DNA from: Ensifer canadensis
GTDB lineage: Bacteria; Pseudomonadota; Alphaproteobacteria; Rhizobiales; Rhizobiaceae
Length of the DNA: 64,000 nt
Assembly: GCF_017488845.2 (NCBI RefSeq)
Contig: NZ_CP083370.1
Coordinates: 2,666,001-2,730,000, forward strand
Direction: 5' to 3'
Below, in pieces: positions 14,984 to 24,129 of the stretch; the first letter of the stretch is position 1; each line of letters begins with the position of its first letter. The translations under genes were made by a program, and so were the position numbers. Below the pieces are notes generated by a model, which made no database searches, was not told the DNA's origin, and saw only the letters and a list, made by a program, of their open reading frames with translations.

Positions 14984-16261
14984 TCAGGCCCGCCTTGGCA
15001 ATCGAACCACTTCGGCGGGGTCCGTCGTCATCATGCGATAGACCTCGCCGGAAACCTTGTCCGCAGCGGCGATCAGAACGCTGTCGAGGTGATGGATATA
15101 TCGTTGCGTCACGTTGCCGGCTGCATGCCCCAGCAACGCCGCGATGGTGATTTCGGTGAACCCGAGGTCACCGGCCACACTGGCATAGGAGTGCCTCAGC
15201 GTGTGCGACGTCACACCCGTAAGGCCTGCCTTCTTCGTCAGCCGCTTGATGGCCTCATCCAGAGAAGTGTAGTAGCCGCCCTCGCTCCTCGGGCCCGGAA
15301 GCACATACGGGTTTTCACCCTCTTTGCTGACCGTCGCCAGCACGTCGAACACTGGCTGGCCGATTGGGCGGACGGACGCATCTTCCTTAGAATCGTCCAA
15401 CCTGATGCAGTGCCCGTCCTCATCCAGTTCTGGCCACATCAGCGCAGCTATTTCACTCAGCCGGAAGCCCGTGAGTAAGAACAGCTTCGTTCCTACGACG
15501 CCCTGCCAAATCTCATCGTCTGCAGCCTCAAGCACCTTCCCGAGCGCTCTATACTCTTTCGGATTGAGACGGCGGGTGCGCTTGCCGACTGCCGGCTTTT
15601 TGATGCCGCGCAACGGATTATGGTCGATGATCCCTTCTGAGGCCGCGAATGTGAAAATCCCGCTCAAGAGTGTCAAAGCCTGCGAGGCCGTGCCAGCACC
15701 GCCTGTAACCTTGGCCCTGCCCCGGAGCTTGTCAGTCTTCTCGTTGATCGCGGTCTTGCCGGCCGTGATGTCGCGCATCATTTTCGTGCCGTCGGCAGCG
15801 GTGAACTCGCGTACGATCCTTTTACCGACCAAGGGCACGATGTGCCGCTTGGCGCGGCCTTTGTCGACGTAGAGCGTACTCGCCTTCTTCGGCTTGTTGC
15901 GCTTCCCGAGGATCAGTCCTTTTTCGGCCGCAGCGAAGTAATCGTCAACCAATTCCTCGATCGTCAGAGACTTGCGTCGCGTGGCTCTGTCCTGCTGGGG
16001 ATCTTCCCCGCGCGCCACATCCCCCAGGACCGCCTTTGCTTCCTTCCTGGCTTCCTCGACTGTCAGAGGGCCATGGACGCCGATCTTGAAGCGCCTGCTC
16101 TGTTTACCGGCACGGTACTGCGCAACGTAGGTCTTCCGCCCGGTGGGCCAAACTCGCACGCCGAACCCGGGCAACTCGTCGTCCCATTCAAAGTAGTCTT
16201 TCTCGCGCGGTTGGAGGCCGTCTATCGTTCGTTTTGTCAGTTTGGCCACGTGGCACCCCAA
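14984..16261 (-). CDS. int: Tyrosine-type phage integrase
   Basis: A 425-residue integrase. The N-terminus (F-E-W-D-D-E-L-P-G-F-G-V-R-V) is the arm-binding DUF4102-type domain. The catalytic domain has the first Arg in LLTGFRLSEIA (about 265), the HTLRHSYAS box (about 350-358), L-L-G-H-A-A-G-N-V, and the nucleophile Tyr in T-Q-R-Y-I-H (about 387). All catalytic elements seem intact. A GTG at codon 5 is an alternative start. It lies 156 bases from the tRNA fragment and should recombine there. Confidence 0.93.
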   Translation of the reverse strand: MGCHVAKLTKRTIDGLQPREKDYFEWDDELPGFGVRVWPTGRKTYVAQYRAGKQSRRFKIGVHGPLTVEEARKEAKAVLGDVARGEDPQQDRATRRKSLTIEELVDDYFAAAEKGLILGKRNKPKKASTLYVDKGRAKRHIVPLVGKRIVREFTAADGTKMMRDITAGKTAINEKTDKLRGRAKVTGGAGTASQALTLLSGIFTFAASEGIIDHNPLRGIKKPAVGKRTRRLNPKEYRALGKVLEAADDEIWQGVVGTKLFLLTGFRLSEIAALMWPELDEDGHCIRLDDSKEDASVRPIGQPVFDVLATVSKEGENPYVLPGPRSEGGYYTSLDEAIKRLTKKAGLTGVTSHTLRHSYASVAGDLGFTEITIAALLGHAAGNVTQRYIHHLDSVLIAAADKVSGEVYRMMTTDPAEVVRLPRRA

Positions 16262-16417
16262 GCAAAAAAGGAAGCATATAGGAAGCAGCAGGAAGCAAAC
16301 TCGGGTAAATTTGATCCAAACCGTTGTAATTGCGGAAAAGGTTTACCGCTTGATATGGATAACAAAATCGACTTCGGGTAAACAAGAGGAAGCACGGGAA
16401 AATAGCTCAGACCTGCA

Positions 16418-16462
16418 TTCCGATTCCAAAGGTCACAGGTTCGAATCCTGTCGGGTGCGCCA
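16418..16462 (+). other. Prophage attachment site, 3' half of a tRNA (probably tRNA-Arg-CCG)
   Basis: From 16418 the sequence follows a tRNA 3' half: anticodon loop TTCCGAT, stem TCCAA, variable AGGTC, T-arm ACAGG/TTCGAAT/CCTGT, acceptor CGGGTGC, discriminator G and CCA. The five bases before the loop (CTGCA) do not pair with TCCAA and no D-arm or 5' acceptor GCACCCG is in place, so it is not a complete gene. It is the displaced or duplicated end of a tRNA target and gives the prophage boundary. The loop reads CCG, suggesting tRNA-Arg. Confidence 0.75.
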
Positions 16463-16752
16463 TCTTTCCACCATTCCAGAACAATGATGGTGCTAGGTCC
16501 GCGCCCGCCGCCGACCGGACGTTTTCCTTCTATCAGTTGCCCAGGGCCGTATTTCCGCCGAAGACGTCATGAACTGCCCAGCCAGTATGTCCGTGACAGG
16601 CTGACGTGGCTCGCGCGCCTTGAGCATCCTCACCCCCTCAAGAAGACGATCCTCTGCGAGCCCGCTCGTTACCGCCAGCCGCTGCCATTTGTCCTCGTGT
16701 TGTCGCCGAGTTGATACAAACGCGGTATCTGCGGCCATGGCGTGCCAAGAAG
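16463..16752. other. Gene-free chromosomal flank right of the attachment site
   Basis: About 290 bases between the attachment site and the acetyltransferase 3' end. A minus-strand frame of about 100 codons crosses it but has low-complexity, arginine-rich content and no ribosome site. I see no convincing gene, RNA or repeat here. Confidence 0.5.
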
Positions 16753-17439
16753 CTATCCCGCCAGAGGGGCTTCCATGAAGATGAGATGGTTGCACAGTTC
16801 AGGAGGTGCGTCGTAATAAGGCGCGATCTCCTGGAATCCGAGAGAGCGGTAGAGGCTCAGCGCCTCATCGTGGTTGCGGCCGGTATCCAGCCGCATGGTC
16901 GCGTAGCCCCGCTCAGCAGCCACGCGCACGATGTTTTCGGCGAGACGGCGGCCCAGCCCTAAGCCTCGGCCCTCGGGGCTGATGAACATGCGCTTCATCT
17001 CGCATGTGTGTTCATCGATCCGCTGCATCATAACACAACCGACCACCTTTCCGTTCAGGCGGGCAACAAGGATCTCGCCATGTGGAGCCGAGTGGATCCT
17101 CGGCAGGCTGTCCAGGAGCGCGGCCCATTCTTCTGGTGTGTAATAGCGGTCGACGAACCAAGCGTTTTCGCCGTAGCGTGACCGGCACCAGTCGATGAAG
17201 CTGTTGCACAAGGCTCGAATGGCAGGGAAGTCGTCAGGCCCGGCTGGGCCGATCTCCGAGTTCTGTTCCACCTCTGTGCCCCACTCACAAATTTTGCATC
17301 GGCAAAGCGGGCGCTCCTTCCCGAGTTCCATGGACGCCGAAAAGGAGGCCGGGATCGAGTCGGGCTCAAGCAATCGCCCGCTGGCATTTGGAAATTTTCC
17401 TGCCCAGTGGCTCCATCGAACTTCGTGGATTGTGCTCAC
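16753..17439 (-). CDS. GNAT family N-acetyltransferase
   Basis: The GNAT fold occupies about residues 62-225 of the longest frame: substrate-side helices with F-I-D-W-C-R-S-R-Y-G, strand V-V-G-C-V-M-M, strand E-M-K-R-M-F-I, and the acetyl-CoA loop G-R-G-L-G-L-G-R-R-L followed by Y-R-S-L-G-F near the end. It should transfer acetyl from acetyl-CoA to an amine on an unknown small molecule or protein. The first 60 residues do not look like GNAT and the real start may be internal, for example the Met at about residue 37. Confidence 0.82.
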   Translation of the reverse strand: MSTIHEVRWSHWAGKFPNASGRLLEPDSIPASFSASMELGKERPLCRCKICEWGTEVEQNSEIGPAGPDDFPAIRALCNSFIDWCRSRYGENAWFVDRYYTPEEWAALLDSLPRIHSAPHGEILVARLNGKVVGCVMMQRIDEHTCEMKRMFISPEGRGLGLGRRLAENIVRVAAERGYATMRLDTGRNHDEALSLYRSLGFQEIAPYYDAPPELCNHLIFMEAPLAG

Positions 17440-17650
17440 GCTATAATCAACTGTAGTCGAAAAAGGTCTTGCTGACTATCTGCCAGCGCTTTTCGGTTGT
17501 CAGACGAAGACCGCCGAAAATTCGAGCTGTTGGTTGAAGAGTTGCGGATTGCCACAAACTAGGTTTTTGCCAGTAGCCGTTCACACGGCCACTGGCAAAA
17601 CACATCTCAAGCCCGAGTTGTCTCCCAGCCGAGGTTTGCTGTTCGAAAAC

Positions 17651-19102
17651 TCACTGAGTAGCCAGGGCCGGAAGCTGCACCTTCCTGACGGGCGGCGGAT
17701 TCCATTTTCCGATCAGCGCTTCGGATTTCGGAGCGTACATGCGCATCGTCAGAGTGAACGCTCCCTTCGGTGTAGGCAGCCAGTTGGCCTCCTTATCCGG
17801 ACCGGGGGACTCGTTTTGAATGTAGAGATCAAGCGAGCCATCTGCGTTGTCTTTGAACGGCATCCAGCTACTGAGTGCGAAACGTTCGAGGCTGTTGCCA
17901 ACCTGAAATCCGGCTGCGTCGTACAGCGTGATCGACCAGAAAGCGTTGACGGGCGGCATGGCATTCTTTTCGAACGCTATCGTGTATTTATTCGCGCCAT
18001 CGAGCGGCTGCCCTGACTCGTCGGCGAGATTGAGAGGGTAGATGGCATCTTCCGGCAGATTCGCGCCAAGGCCTTGCTGCGCAACAATGGCCCGCTTCAA
18101 ATAGTAGTTGCCGTATACTCCCATCGTATCGGTATTCATCGACCAGCCGTTCTCTACCCTCGCCAACGTCGCCAGCTTCCATTCCATCAGTCTCTGGGCG
18201 ACTTGCGGCGCGCTCTCCAAGGCTTTCTGTACGGTCGGATCGAGCTTGCTCATGTCAAAGCTCTTGCCGGGTTCGATGCCGATCTTCTTCATCTCCGCGA
18301 GGATCGGTTGATCGGTCAGGTGGGGCGGCTCGACCTTGAGCAGTTCGGCGGCATATGCGAAATACTTGCCAGCGTCCATCGTATCGACCTGGATCTTTGG
18401 CGGTGTCTTCATGTCGACGCTGGGATCGATTTTAACCTCAACCGGCTTCGCTGACTTGCCCCAGTCCGATAGGAGCGTAACCTTGTACCCCGCTTGGATC
18501 TTGTGTACGGCATCGTAGTCAGCCGGGCCGTCGGTCTTTGTCCGACCGATAACCCAGACATGCGTCGTCGGCGCTTCAATTCGCTGGGTGTTCTCGGGGA
18601 GCTTGAACTCCTCAATGAACTTGTCGCGCAAGTCGGGTCTCCAGCCCGGCGGCGTGACAAGGAATGTCCCTGCGGTTGTGCCCGTGGTCCGCCAACCCGG
18701 CGACGCAAAAACATCCGTCCACATGTCCAGCATCGGAAGCAGGTAATAGCGTCCGTCGGTATCCGGAGCACTGATGACTACGGGCTCCTTCGTCATGTCG
18801 AGCCACGCGGAGGAATACAGCGTGTCGAAGTTTGGGCGGACCACACCCTTGAAATCCGCCGGAGGATACTCGGGAACGTTGGTGAAGACGTTCATCGGAC
18901 CCTTCCCGAATTCCTTGCCGGGTTCGACGTTGGTGAATGTCTTTCGGCTGATGTCCATGGACAACAGCGGGTAGAAATACACATAGGCGTCCACGGCAAT
19001 AGAGTGCGCCTCTGCCTCGGTAAGAGCGGGCTGCGCGGCCTGAGCCATCGCTGACTGCCCTAAAACTAGTCCTAGGGACAGACCGATCACGTGCCTGTTC
19101 AT
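17651..19102 (-). CDS. Secreted DUF1254/DUF1214 domain protein
   Basis: A 483-residue protein with a signal peptide (about residues 1-22, cleaved after A-Q-A-A). An N-terminal DUF1254 domain contains V-D-A-Y-V-Y-F-Y-P-L and R-P-N-F-D-T-L-Y-S-S-A-W-L-D; a C-terminal DUF1214 domain contains F-W-S-I-T-L-Y-D and W-L-P-T-P-K-G-A-F. The two-domain length is normal. These periplasmic proteins are common in Proteobacteria; their biochemical function is not established to my knowledge. A small palindrome lies about 90 bases upstream of the start. Confidence 0.88.
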   Translation of the reverse strand: MNRHVIGLSLGLVLGQSAMAQAAQPALTEAEAHSIAVDAYVYFYPLLSMDISRKTFTNVEPGKEFGKGPMNVFTNVPEYPPADFKGVVRPNFDTLYSSAWLDMTKEPVVISAPDTDGRYYLLPMLDMWTDVFASPGWRTTGTTAGTFLVTPPGWRPDLRDKFIEEFKLPENTQRIEAPTTHVWVIGRTKTDGPADYDAVHKIQAGYKVTLLSDWGKSAKPVEVKIDPSVDMKTPPKIQVDTMDAGKYFAYAAELLKVEPPHLTDQPILAEMKKIGIEPGKSFDMSKLDPTVQKALESAPQVAQRLMEWKLATLARVENGWSMNTDTMGVYGNYYLKRAIVAQQGLGANLPEDAIYPLNLADESGQPLDGANKYTIAFEKNAMPPVNAFWSITLYDAAGFQVGNSLERFALSSWMPFKDNADGSLDLYIQNESPGPDKEANWLPTPKGAFTLTMRMYAPKSEALIGKWNPPPVRKVQLPALATQ

Positions 19103-19835
19103 GGTGTTCTCCCGTTGCTTTATTTAACGGCTCACGTGGGTGATGCCCGCCCGAGGCAGCCTTTTCGCAAAGCTCCGTAGTAGCAAGTACGTTACGGTAA
19201 CTTACGGCGTTCGCCCCCTCCTTGGCGGCCCATCGTCCTGCGGGGCCGGAGTATCATGAATGCTCTGGACGACTGAGGGTGGAGCGTACTTTGGCTCAGC
19301 GACCACTGGTTAGCGTGTACGTTTTCAGGAATGGGCGAAAGAGCCCCCTCATGGTGTTAGCGCGATGTGTGTCGCCTGCGCCTTAAAGGGCTTGCCCTGT
19401 CGCGTCATGGCGGTGTTAAAACAGAGCGTTCGCCGTGGGAAAGTTCTACGAGATCTTCTTTCTGCGCGGGAGAAAGCACCGGGCATCCGACGCTTTCAGC
19501 CTAGAGGTATCATGCAGTCCAGCTTCTGGGCGATGCTGGGCGCCGCCGACGCCTTGTCCCATGCCGCAGCGACAGCAGAAATCACCGCTCAGCAGGCGCA
19601 AGACGAACTCTTTGAGATCATCGTGGCCATGGTCAGCAGGACACCAGGAAGCGCGCAACGAGTTGATTTCCAAGTAACGTTGGAAACCAAATCCCTTCTG
19701 CCGTCCCGATTACTCCGACACTGAGCCGCGCTGCACGACACCCAAGGCTATAGCGAGCCAAAACACTCAAGGGCAGAACAAATCTATCGATACGCATCGG
19801 GAGATTGGCACAGCATATCGGCTGGCGCCGAGCGA
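19103..19835. other. Intergenic region with possible gene remnant
   Basis: A 733-base stretch between the DUF1254 start and the AraC-regulator 3' end. It holds the promoter side of the DUF1254 gene, including GTTAC-G-GTAAC at 19191-19201. A plus-strand frame at 19365-19724 (119 codons) contains a helical segment S-S-F-W-A-M-L-G-A-A-D-A-L that could be real or the remnant of a regulator, but it has no clear ribosome site and I recognise no family. Otherwise nothing convincing is seen. Confidence 0.45.
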
Positions 19836-20762
19836 CTACCCCTCTGCACCCGCCCGCGCATACCGTCCCCGCGCCTGTCCAACGTGCCGGCTGAAGGCGG
19901 TGCTGAAGGTGCTGGCCGAGCCGTAGCCGACCCGTTCGGCGACATCGGCGATTTCGGCGTTGTGGCTGCGCAGCAGGTCCTTTGCCATCGCCATGCGCCA
20001 GGCGAGCAGGTATTCCATCGGCGCCAGGCCAACATTGCGCGTGAACCTTTCGAAGAACGCCGAACGAGAGAGCCCGGCCGCCTTCGCAAGCTCGGCCACT
20101 GTCCAGGAGCGCGCCGGGTTGCCGTGCATCACCCTGATCGCTTCCGCCAGCCGTTGATCGGCGAGCCCGCGCAACAATCCCGGCGGAGCGTCCGGCCGCT
20201 GGGTCAGCCGCAGCGCCTCGATGAGCAGCACTTCGACCAGGCGCGCCAGTACCAGATCGCGACCGGCGCGCTGTTCGGCGGCTTCTTCTGTCAACAGCCG
20301 AACCAGGATCGAAAGTCGCTCGGCGCCGCGCACATGCACCTGCGCCGGCAGCAGCGACACCAGCAATCCCGCATCCTCCGTTGCAAAGACGAAGTAGCCG
20401 CCGAGCAGCCGCACGCTTGGCGGTCCATCGAGGTCGCCGTGGCGAACCTCGTCGCCCGGATCAGGTGTTGCCTTCGGGTCGATGAATTCAGGGGTAACCG
20501 GCTCGAAGCCCGACATGGTGAAGCCCGGCGTTGTCGGCAGCAGGACGAAATCGCCCGCCTCAAGCGCCAGCACGTCCTGACCGTCGACCGCCAGACGGCA
20601 GGCACCTTCGAGAACGGTGCAGAAGCCGGGATGACCGAAATCGGAATAACGCACGCCCCAGCGGCCGGCACCGCTGATGCTTTTCGTAAACACTGCGCGG
20701 GGTCGCAGCAGCGTGATGATTTCCGAGAGTGGATCGATCATTTCCGGACTATCGCAAATCAA
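19836..20762 (-). CDS. AraC family transcriptional regulator (cupin + HTH)
   Basis: A 308-residue regulator. Residues about 20-180 form a cupin-type sensor (G-V-R-Y-S-D-F-G-H-P-G-F-C-T-V-L-E-G, G-D-F-V-L-L-P); the C-terminal 100 residues carry two helix-turn-helices (A-E-L-A-K-A-A-G-L-S-R-S-A-F and I-A-D-V-A-E-R-V-G-Y-G-S-A-S). It diverges from an SDR gene 77 bases away, a frequent arrangement in which the regulator controls the oxidoreductase in response to an organic or electrophilic compound. The ligand is unknown. Confidence 0.88.
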   Translation of the reverse strand: MICDSPEMIDPLSEIITLLRPRAVFTKSISGAGRWGVRYSDFGHPGFCTVLEGACRLAVDGQDVLALEAGDFVLLPTTPGFTMSGFEPVTPEFIDPKATPDPGDEVRHGDLDGPPSVRLLGGYFVFATEDAGLLVSLLPAQVHVRGAERLSILVRLLTEEAAEQRAGRDLVLARLVEVLLIEALRLTQRPDAPPGLLRGLADQRLAEAIRVMHGNPARSWTVAELAKAAGLSRSAFFERFTRNVGLAPMEYLLAWRMAMAKDLLRSHNAEIADVAERVGYGSASTFSTAFSRHVGQARGRYARAGAEG

Positions 20763-20839
20763 ATACGGACTTTCAATTATATATCGTCCGGTTTTCGCTC
20801 GGTATCATGACACCATCTGAACCGAACAAGGAAATTGTC

Positions 20840-21583
20840 ATGAAAACCGTATTGATCACTGGCTGCTCGTCCGGCTACGGCCTCGAAACCGCCCGCCTCT
20901 TTCACGCCAACGGCTGGAACGTGGTCGCGACCATGCGCACGCCGCGCGAGGATATCCTGCCCCGGTCGGAGCGCATGCGTATCGTGCAGCTTGACGTCAC
21001 CGACCCCGACAGCATTTCGGTGGCACTGGAGGTAAGCGGTCCGATTGATGCGCTCGTCAACAATGCCGGTATCGGCGTGGTCGGGGCTTTCGAGGCAACG
21101 CCGATGGCTCATGTGCGGAAGATCTTCGAGACCAACACGTTCGGCGTCATGGCAATGACACAGGCGGTGATCCCGCAATTGCGCCGCAGGCGGTCCGGCG
21201 TCGTGGTCAATGTGACATCAAGCGTGACGCTCGCCGCCATGCCTCTTGCCGCCGCCTATACCGCCAGCAAGACGGCAATCGAGGGGTTTACCGGGTCGCT
21301 TACCCACGAGCTTCGCGCCTTCGGCGTGCGCGCCAAACTGGTCGAGCCCGGCTACGCTCCGAGCACGCGGTTTTCGCAAAATGTCGGCGTGCGCATCGAA
21401 GATCTGATCCCTGAAACCTATGCGGCCTTCGCGCAGCCGATCTTTGCCGCTTTTGCAAACCCGGCCCTGATTACCACGGAGAGCGATGTGGCGGACGCGG
21501 TATGGCGCGCTGCAAATGATACGTCGGAACAGCTGCATTTCCCGGCGGGGGCCGACGCCGTGGCTTTGGCGCGCGCGAGCTGA
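20840..21583 (+). CDS. Short-chain dehydrogenase/reductase
   Basis: A 247-residue classical SDR. It has the NAD(P)-binding T-G-C-S-S-G-Y-G (about 7-14), N-N-A-G (about 75), Ser in V-T-S-S-V-T and the catalytic Y-T-A-S-K motif. The start at 20840 is chosen for AAGGAA 6 bases upstream; an in-frame ATG at 20807 also exists. The NADP-type pocket (M-R-T-P) follows the first beta-alpha-beta unit. Divergent from the AraC regulator, which probably controls it. Substrate unknown. Confidence 0.88.
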   Translation: MKTVLITGCSSGYGLETARLFHANGWNVVATMRTPREDILPRSERMRIVQLDVTDPDSISVALEVSGPIDALVNNAGIGVVGAFEATPMAHVRKIFETNTFGVMAMTQAVIPQLRRRRSGVVVNVTSSVTLAAMPLAAAYTASKTAIEGFTGSLTHELRAFGVRAKLVEPGYAPSTRFSQNVGVRIEDLIPETYAAFAQPIFAAFANPALITTESDVADAVWRAANDTSEQLHFPAGADAVALARAS

Positions 21584-21616
21584 AACCGAGGGCGGCGTCA
21601 TCCGCCGACAGCGCCA

Positions 21617-23383
21617 TCAGGCCAATGGCAAGCCCGCGGCATGCACGCGATCGACAAGCGCTTCGGTGATCGTCCGATCCCTAAAGAACTCCTGGGTGCG
21701 GATATAGCCGGCCGTCAGTTTTGGATCGAGCGCCTGGATCTGCGCCACCAACTGGCGCGCCCGGTCAATATCGCCGCGCGCCATCCGCGCGGCGATACGA
21801 TAGATCAGCGTGCGCCGGGTCTGATAGGGAAGCGCCCGCGCCACGGCAAAAAGCTCGTCATGCCGGCCGAGCACATAGAGCGAGGCGACGCGCTCCTCTA
21901 CAATCCACACCGGTAGAAACGGGTCCAGCATCTCCGCCCGGTCGAGCAGCTCGAGCGCCCGCTCCGCCTCGTTCGCATAGGTGTAGAAAGCCGCACAACG
22001 GCCCGCGATGTAGGCATCGTTGGGCGCCAGGTCTATCGCCCGCTCGTGATGATGCCGCGATGCCGCGAAGTCGCCTTCCATGCACTTGATCGCACCCATG
22101 ATGCGATGGGAGTCCGGGTCGGTAGGATCGAGATCGAGCGCGTGTGCGACCTGCTGCTCGCCGGCCGAAAGGTCGAAATCGGGCAGGTTGCTCCAGGCGC
22201 ACACATGCATGGCGACCGGCCGTCCGAAGGTTGGATCCGCATCCATCGAGCGCTCGAACCAGTGCATGGCTTCGCCGATATGCCGATCGGCGACACCGAT
22301 CAGGCGATGGTGGTCGAGGCCAAGCAGGTAGTACTCGTAGGCCGACATGTTGTCCGGCCGCTTCAGCCGCGCGGCGACCAGCTCCGCCTGCTCTATCCGT
22401 CCTGCCACTGTTGCGGCGATGCGGGCGGTCACCTCGTCGATGATGGCAAGCAGCTCCTCGAACGGCCGCTCGATCCGGTCGGACCAGACCAGATGCCCGT
22501 GGGTCGTCTCGCACAGCGACACGTTGAGCCGCACGAGGCTACCCAGTTTGCGCACGGAGCCCGAAACGACATAGCGCACCCCCAGTGCCCTCCCCACCTC
22601 GACGGGATCACGGATGGCAAGGACCACGGAGGCCGACCGCGAGCTGACGAACAGGCTCTTCAGCCGGCCGAGCTCCAGCGTGAGGTCGTCGGTCAGCCCC
22701 TCCGTCAGGAAGGACTGGTCGTCTTGACCGGCAGCGAAGGCGACGAAGGGCGTGACGATCACCGAATTGGGCCGCATCGCGGCCGGCGGCGCCTCGCGCG
22801 TCGGCGCCGAGAGAAACCGATGCCTGTCGATCGTCGTCCCGACCCGATAGACACGCATCGGCTCGCTGACACCCTTGAAGCGACGCTCGCCGATCTCTTC
22901 GAAGGCGCAGGGCGAGACCCGCCGCACCTGCTCGTACAGAGCTTGGGAAACTTCGATTTCGCCGGCGGCAGCACTCGATTGCAGCCTGGCGGCGAGATTG
23001 ACACCGTTGCCCCTGAGGTCGTCGCCGACGGCAAGCACATCGGCAAGATGCAACCCGAAGCGCATGTGGTTGGGCGTGGCATCGGGGATGGCCGCAAGCG
23101 AGCTGCGCGCCTCCATGGCTGCGCGAAGGGCGTTGACCGGGCTCGTGAACTCCGCAAGCACGGCATCGCCGGCGGTGTTGAAGACCCGGCCATCATGGCG
23201 CGCGACCGTGTCGCCCACGGCCTTCAGGCACGCAGAGACGCATTCGACGGCTTCTTCCTCATGGGATTCCATCGCCGCGGTCGACCCGACGAAATCCGCC
23301 ACCATGATCGCAACCAGCTTGCGCTGCATCTCCATCGCCTCGCCGACACTCGGCCGCCAGCGCGAGAGGATAGCACAATGCAA
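21617..23383 (-). CDS. Class III adenylate/guanylate cyclase with TolB-like and TPR domains
   Basis: A protein of up to 588 residues. Residues about 20-180 are a class III cyclase domain: metal-binding Asp in I-M-V-A-D-F-V-G-S-T and A-G-D-A-V-L-A-E-F, plus N-G-V-N-L-A-A-R-L-Q. A TolB-like middle (V-I-V-T-P-F, F-L-T-E-G-L-T-D-D-L) and TPR repeats (about 380-570) follow, with no membrane helix. Such soluble cyclases are numerous in rhizobia and make cAMP or cGMP. The ATGs at 23335 and 23329 are likelier starts than the first one. Confidence 0.87.
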   Translation of the reverse strand: MHCAILSRWRPSVGEAMEMQRKLVAIMVADFVGSTAAMESHEEEAVECVSACLKAVGDTVARHDGRVFNTAGDAVLAEFTSPVNALRAAMEARSSLAAIPDATPNHMRFGLHLADVLAVGDDLRGNGVNLAARLQSSAAAGEIEVSQALYEQVRRVSPCAFEEIGERRFKGVSEPMRVYRVGTTIDRHRFLSAPTREAPPAAMRPNSVIVTPFVAFAAGQDDQSFLTEGLTDDLTLELGRLKSLFVSSRSASVVLAIRDPVEVGRALGVRYVVSGSVRKLGSLVRLNVSLCETTHGHLVWSDRIERPFEELLAIIDEVTARIAATVAGRIEQAELVAARLKRPDNMSAYEYYLLGLDHHRLIGVADRHIGEAMHWFERSMDADPTFGRPVAMHVCAWSNLPDFDLSAGEQQVAHALDLDPTDPDSHRIMGAIKCMEGDFAASRHHHERAIDLAPNDAYIAGRCAAFYTYANEAERALELLDRAEMLDPFLPVWIVEERVASLYVLGRHDELFAVARALPYQTRRTLIYRIAARMARGDIDRARQLVAQIQALDPKLTAGYIRTQEFFRDRTITEALVDRVHAAGLPLA

Positions 23384-23418
23384 GGGATCAGGCAGCAGAC
23401 GCTATTTTAGCAATCGCT

Positions 23419-23952
23419 TCATATATAGGTGAATGCCTGGTCGCGCGCCGACATCTGGGCGACAGGCAACGGCCAGCCGATCGCCAGCTTCGGATCGAAC
23501 GCATTGAGCCCGCCCTCCGCCTCCGGCGCATAGGGTTTGTCATGCAGGTAGATCAGTTCGCAGTCTTCGCAGAGCGTCTGAAATCCATGCGCAAATCCAC
23601 CGGGGATCATCATCGATCGCGCGTTCTCTGCGCTCAGAACCTCGCCGTGCCATTGCAGGTAGGTGGGCGAACCCGGGCGCAGATCGACGGCGACATCGAA
23701 GACGGAGCCGGCGAGACAGGACACGAACTTGGCCTCGTCATGCGGCGCACGCTGAAAATGCATCCCACGGATCGTGCCCTTGAGGTGCGTCATCGTGTGG
23801 TTGATCTGGGCGATCGTGCCATCGGCGCCGAAATCGGCAAGCTCTTCGCGGCAAAAGAAGCGCGAGAGGAACCCGCGCTCGTCGCCAAAGCGCTGACGCT
23901 CGATGACCAAAAGATCGGGGATAGGTGTGGCGATACGATTGAAACGCGACAT
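23419..23952 (-). CDS. RfbC-like dTDP/NDP-4-keto-6-deoxyhexose 3,5-epimerase
   Basis: A 177-residue RmlC-type cupin, slightly shorter than the 180-200 usual. It has the R-G-F-L-S-R-F-F segment, the catalytic-base G-M-H-F-Q and a late Tyr in L-I-Y-L-H-D-K-P-Y. The start at 23952 (MSRFNRIATP) is preferred to an upstream ATG 12 codons earlier that gives an unlike-family extension. It epimerises C3 and/or C5 of an NDP-4-keto-6-deoxy sugar. No dTDP-glucose genes are nearby; the adjacent island makes a CDP sugar, so it may act on that. Confidence 0.82.
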   Translation of the reverse strand: MSRFNRIATPIPDLLVIERQRFGDERGFLSRFFCREELADFGADGTIAQINHTMTHLKGTIRGMHFQRAPHDEAKFVSCLAGSVFDVAVDLRPGSPTYLQWHGEVLSAENARSMMIPGGFAHGFQTLCEDCELIYLHDKPYAPEAEGGLNAFDPKLAIGWPLPVAQMSARDQAFTYI

Positions 23953-24129
23953 CGGCTTTCTCGTGGAACGGGTCGGTGGGCAGAACAAGGGTCGTGTTCC
24001 AGCCCGCAGATATTGACGGCCAACAAATTCTCAGGACATAAGACGCGCGGAAATGCAAGCACGGACAAGCGTAGTGTGACCCTGCAGGGTGCGACTGGTG
24101 CAGGCCGTGCACAGCGAACGGCTTGAACA

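Noticed and set aside
16392..16462. Possible complete tRNA just right of the integrase
   Set aside because: A TAGCTCAG-like stretch is present but there is no D-stem, the anticodon stem does not pair and the 5' acceptor does not match; only the 3' half is tRNA-like.
16493..16795. Minus-strand 100-codon frame at the chromosomal flank
   Set aside because: Overlaps the acetyltransferase 3' end, basic low-complexity content, and no ribosome site.
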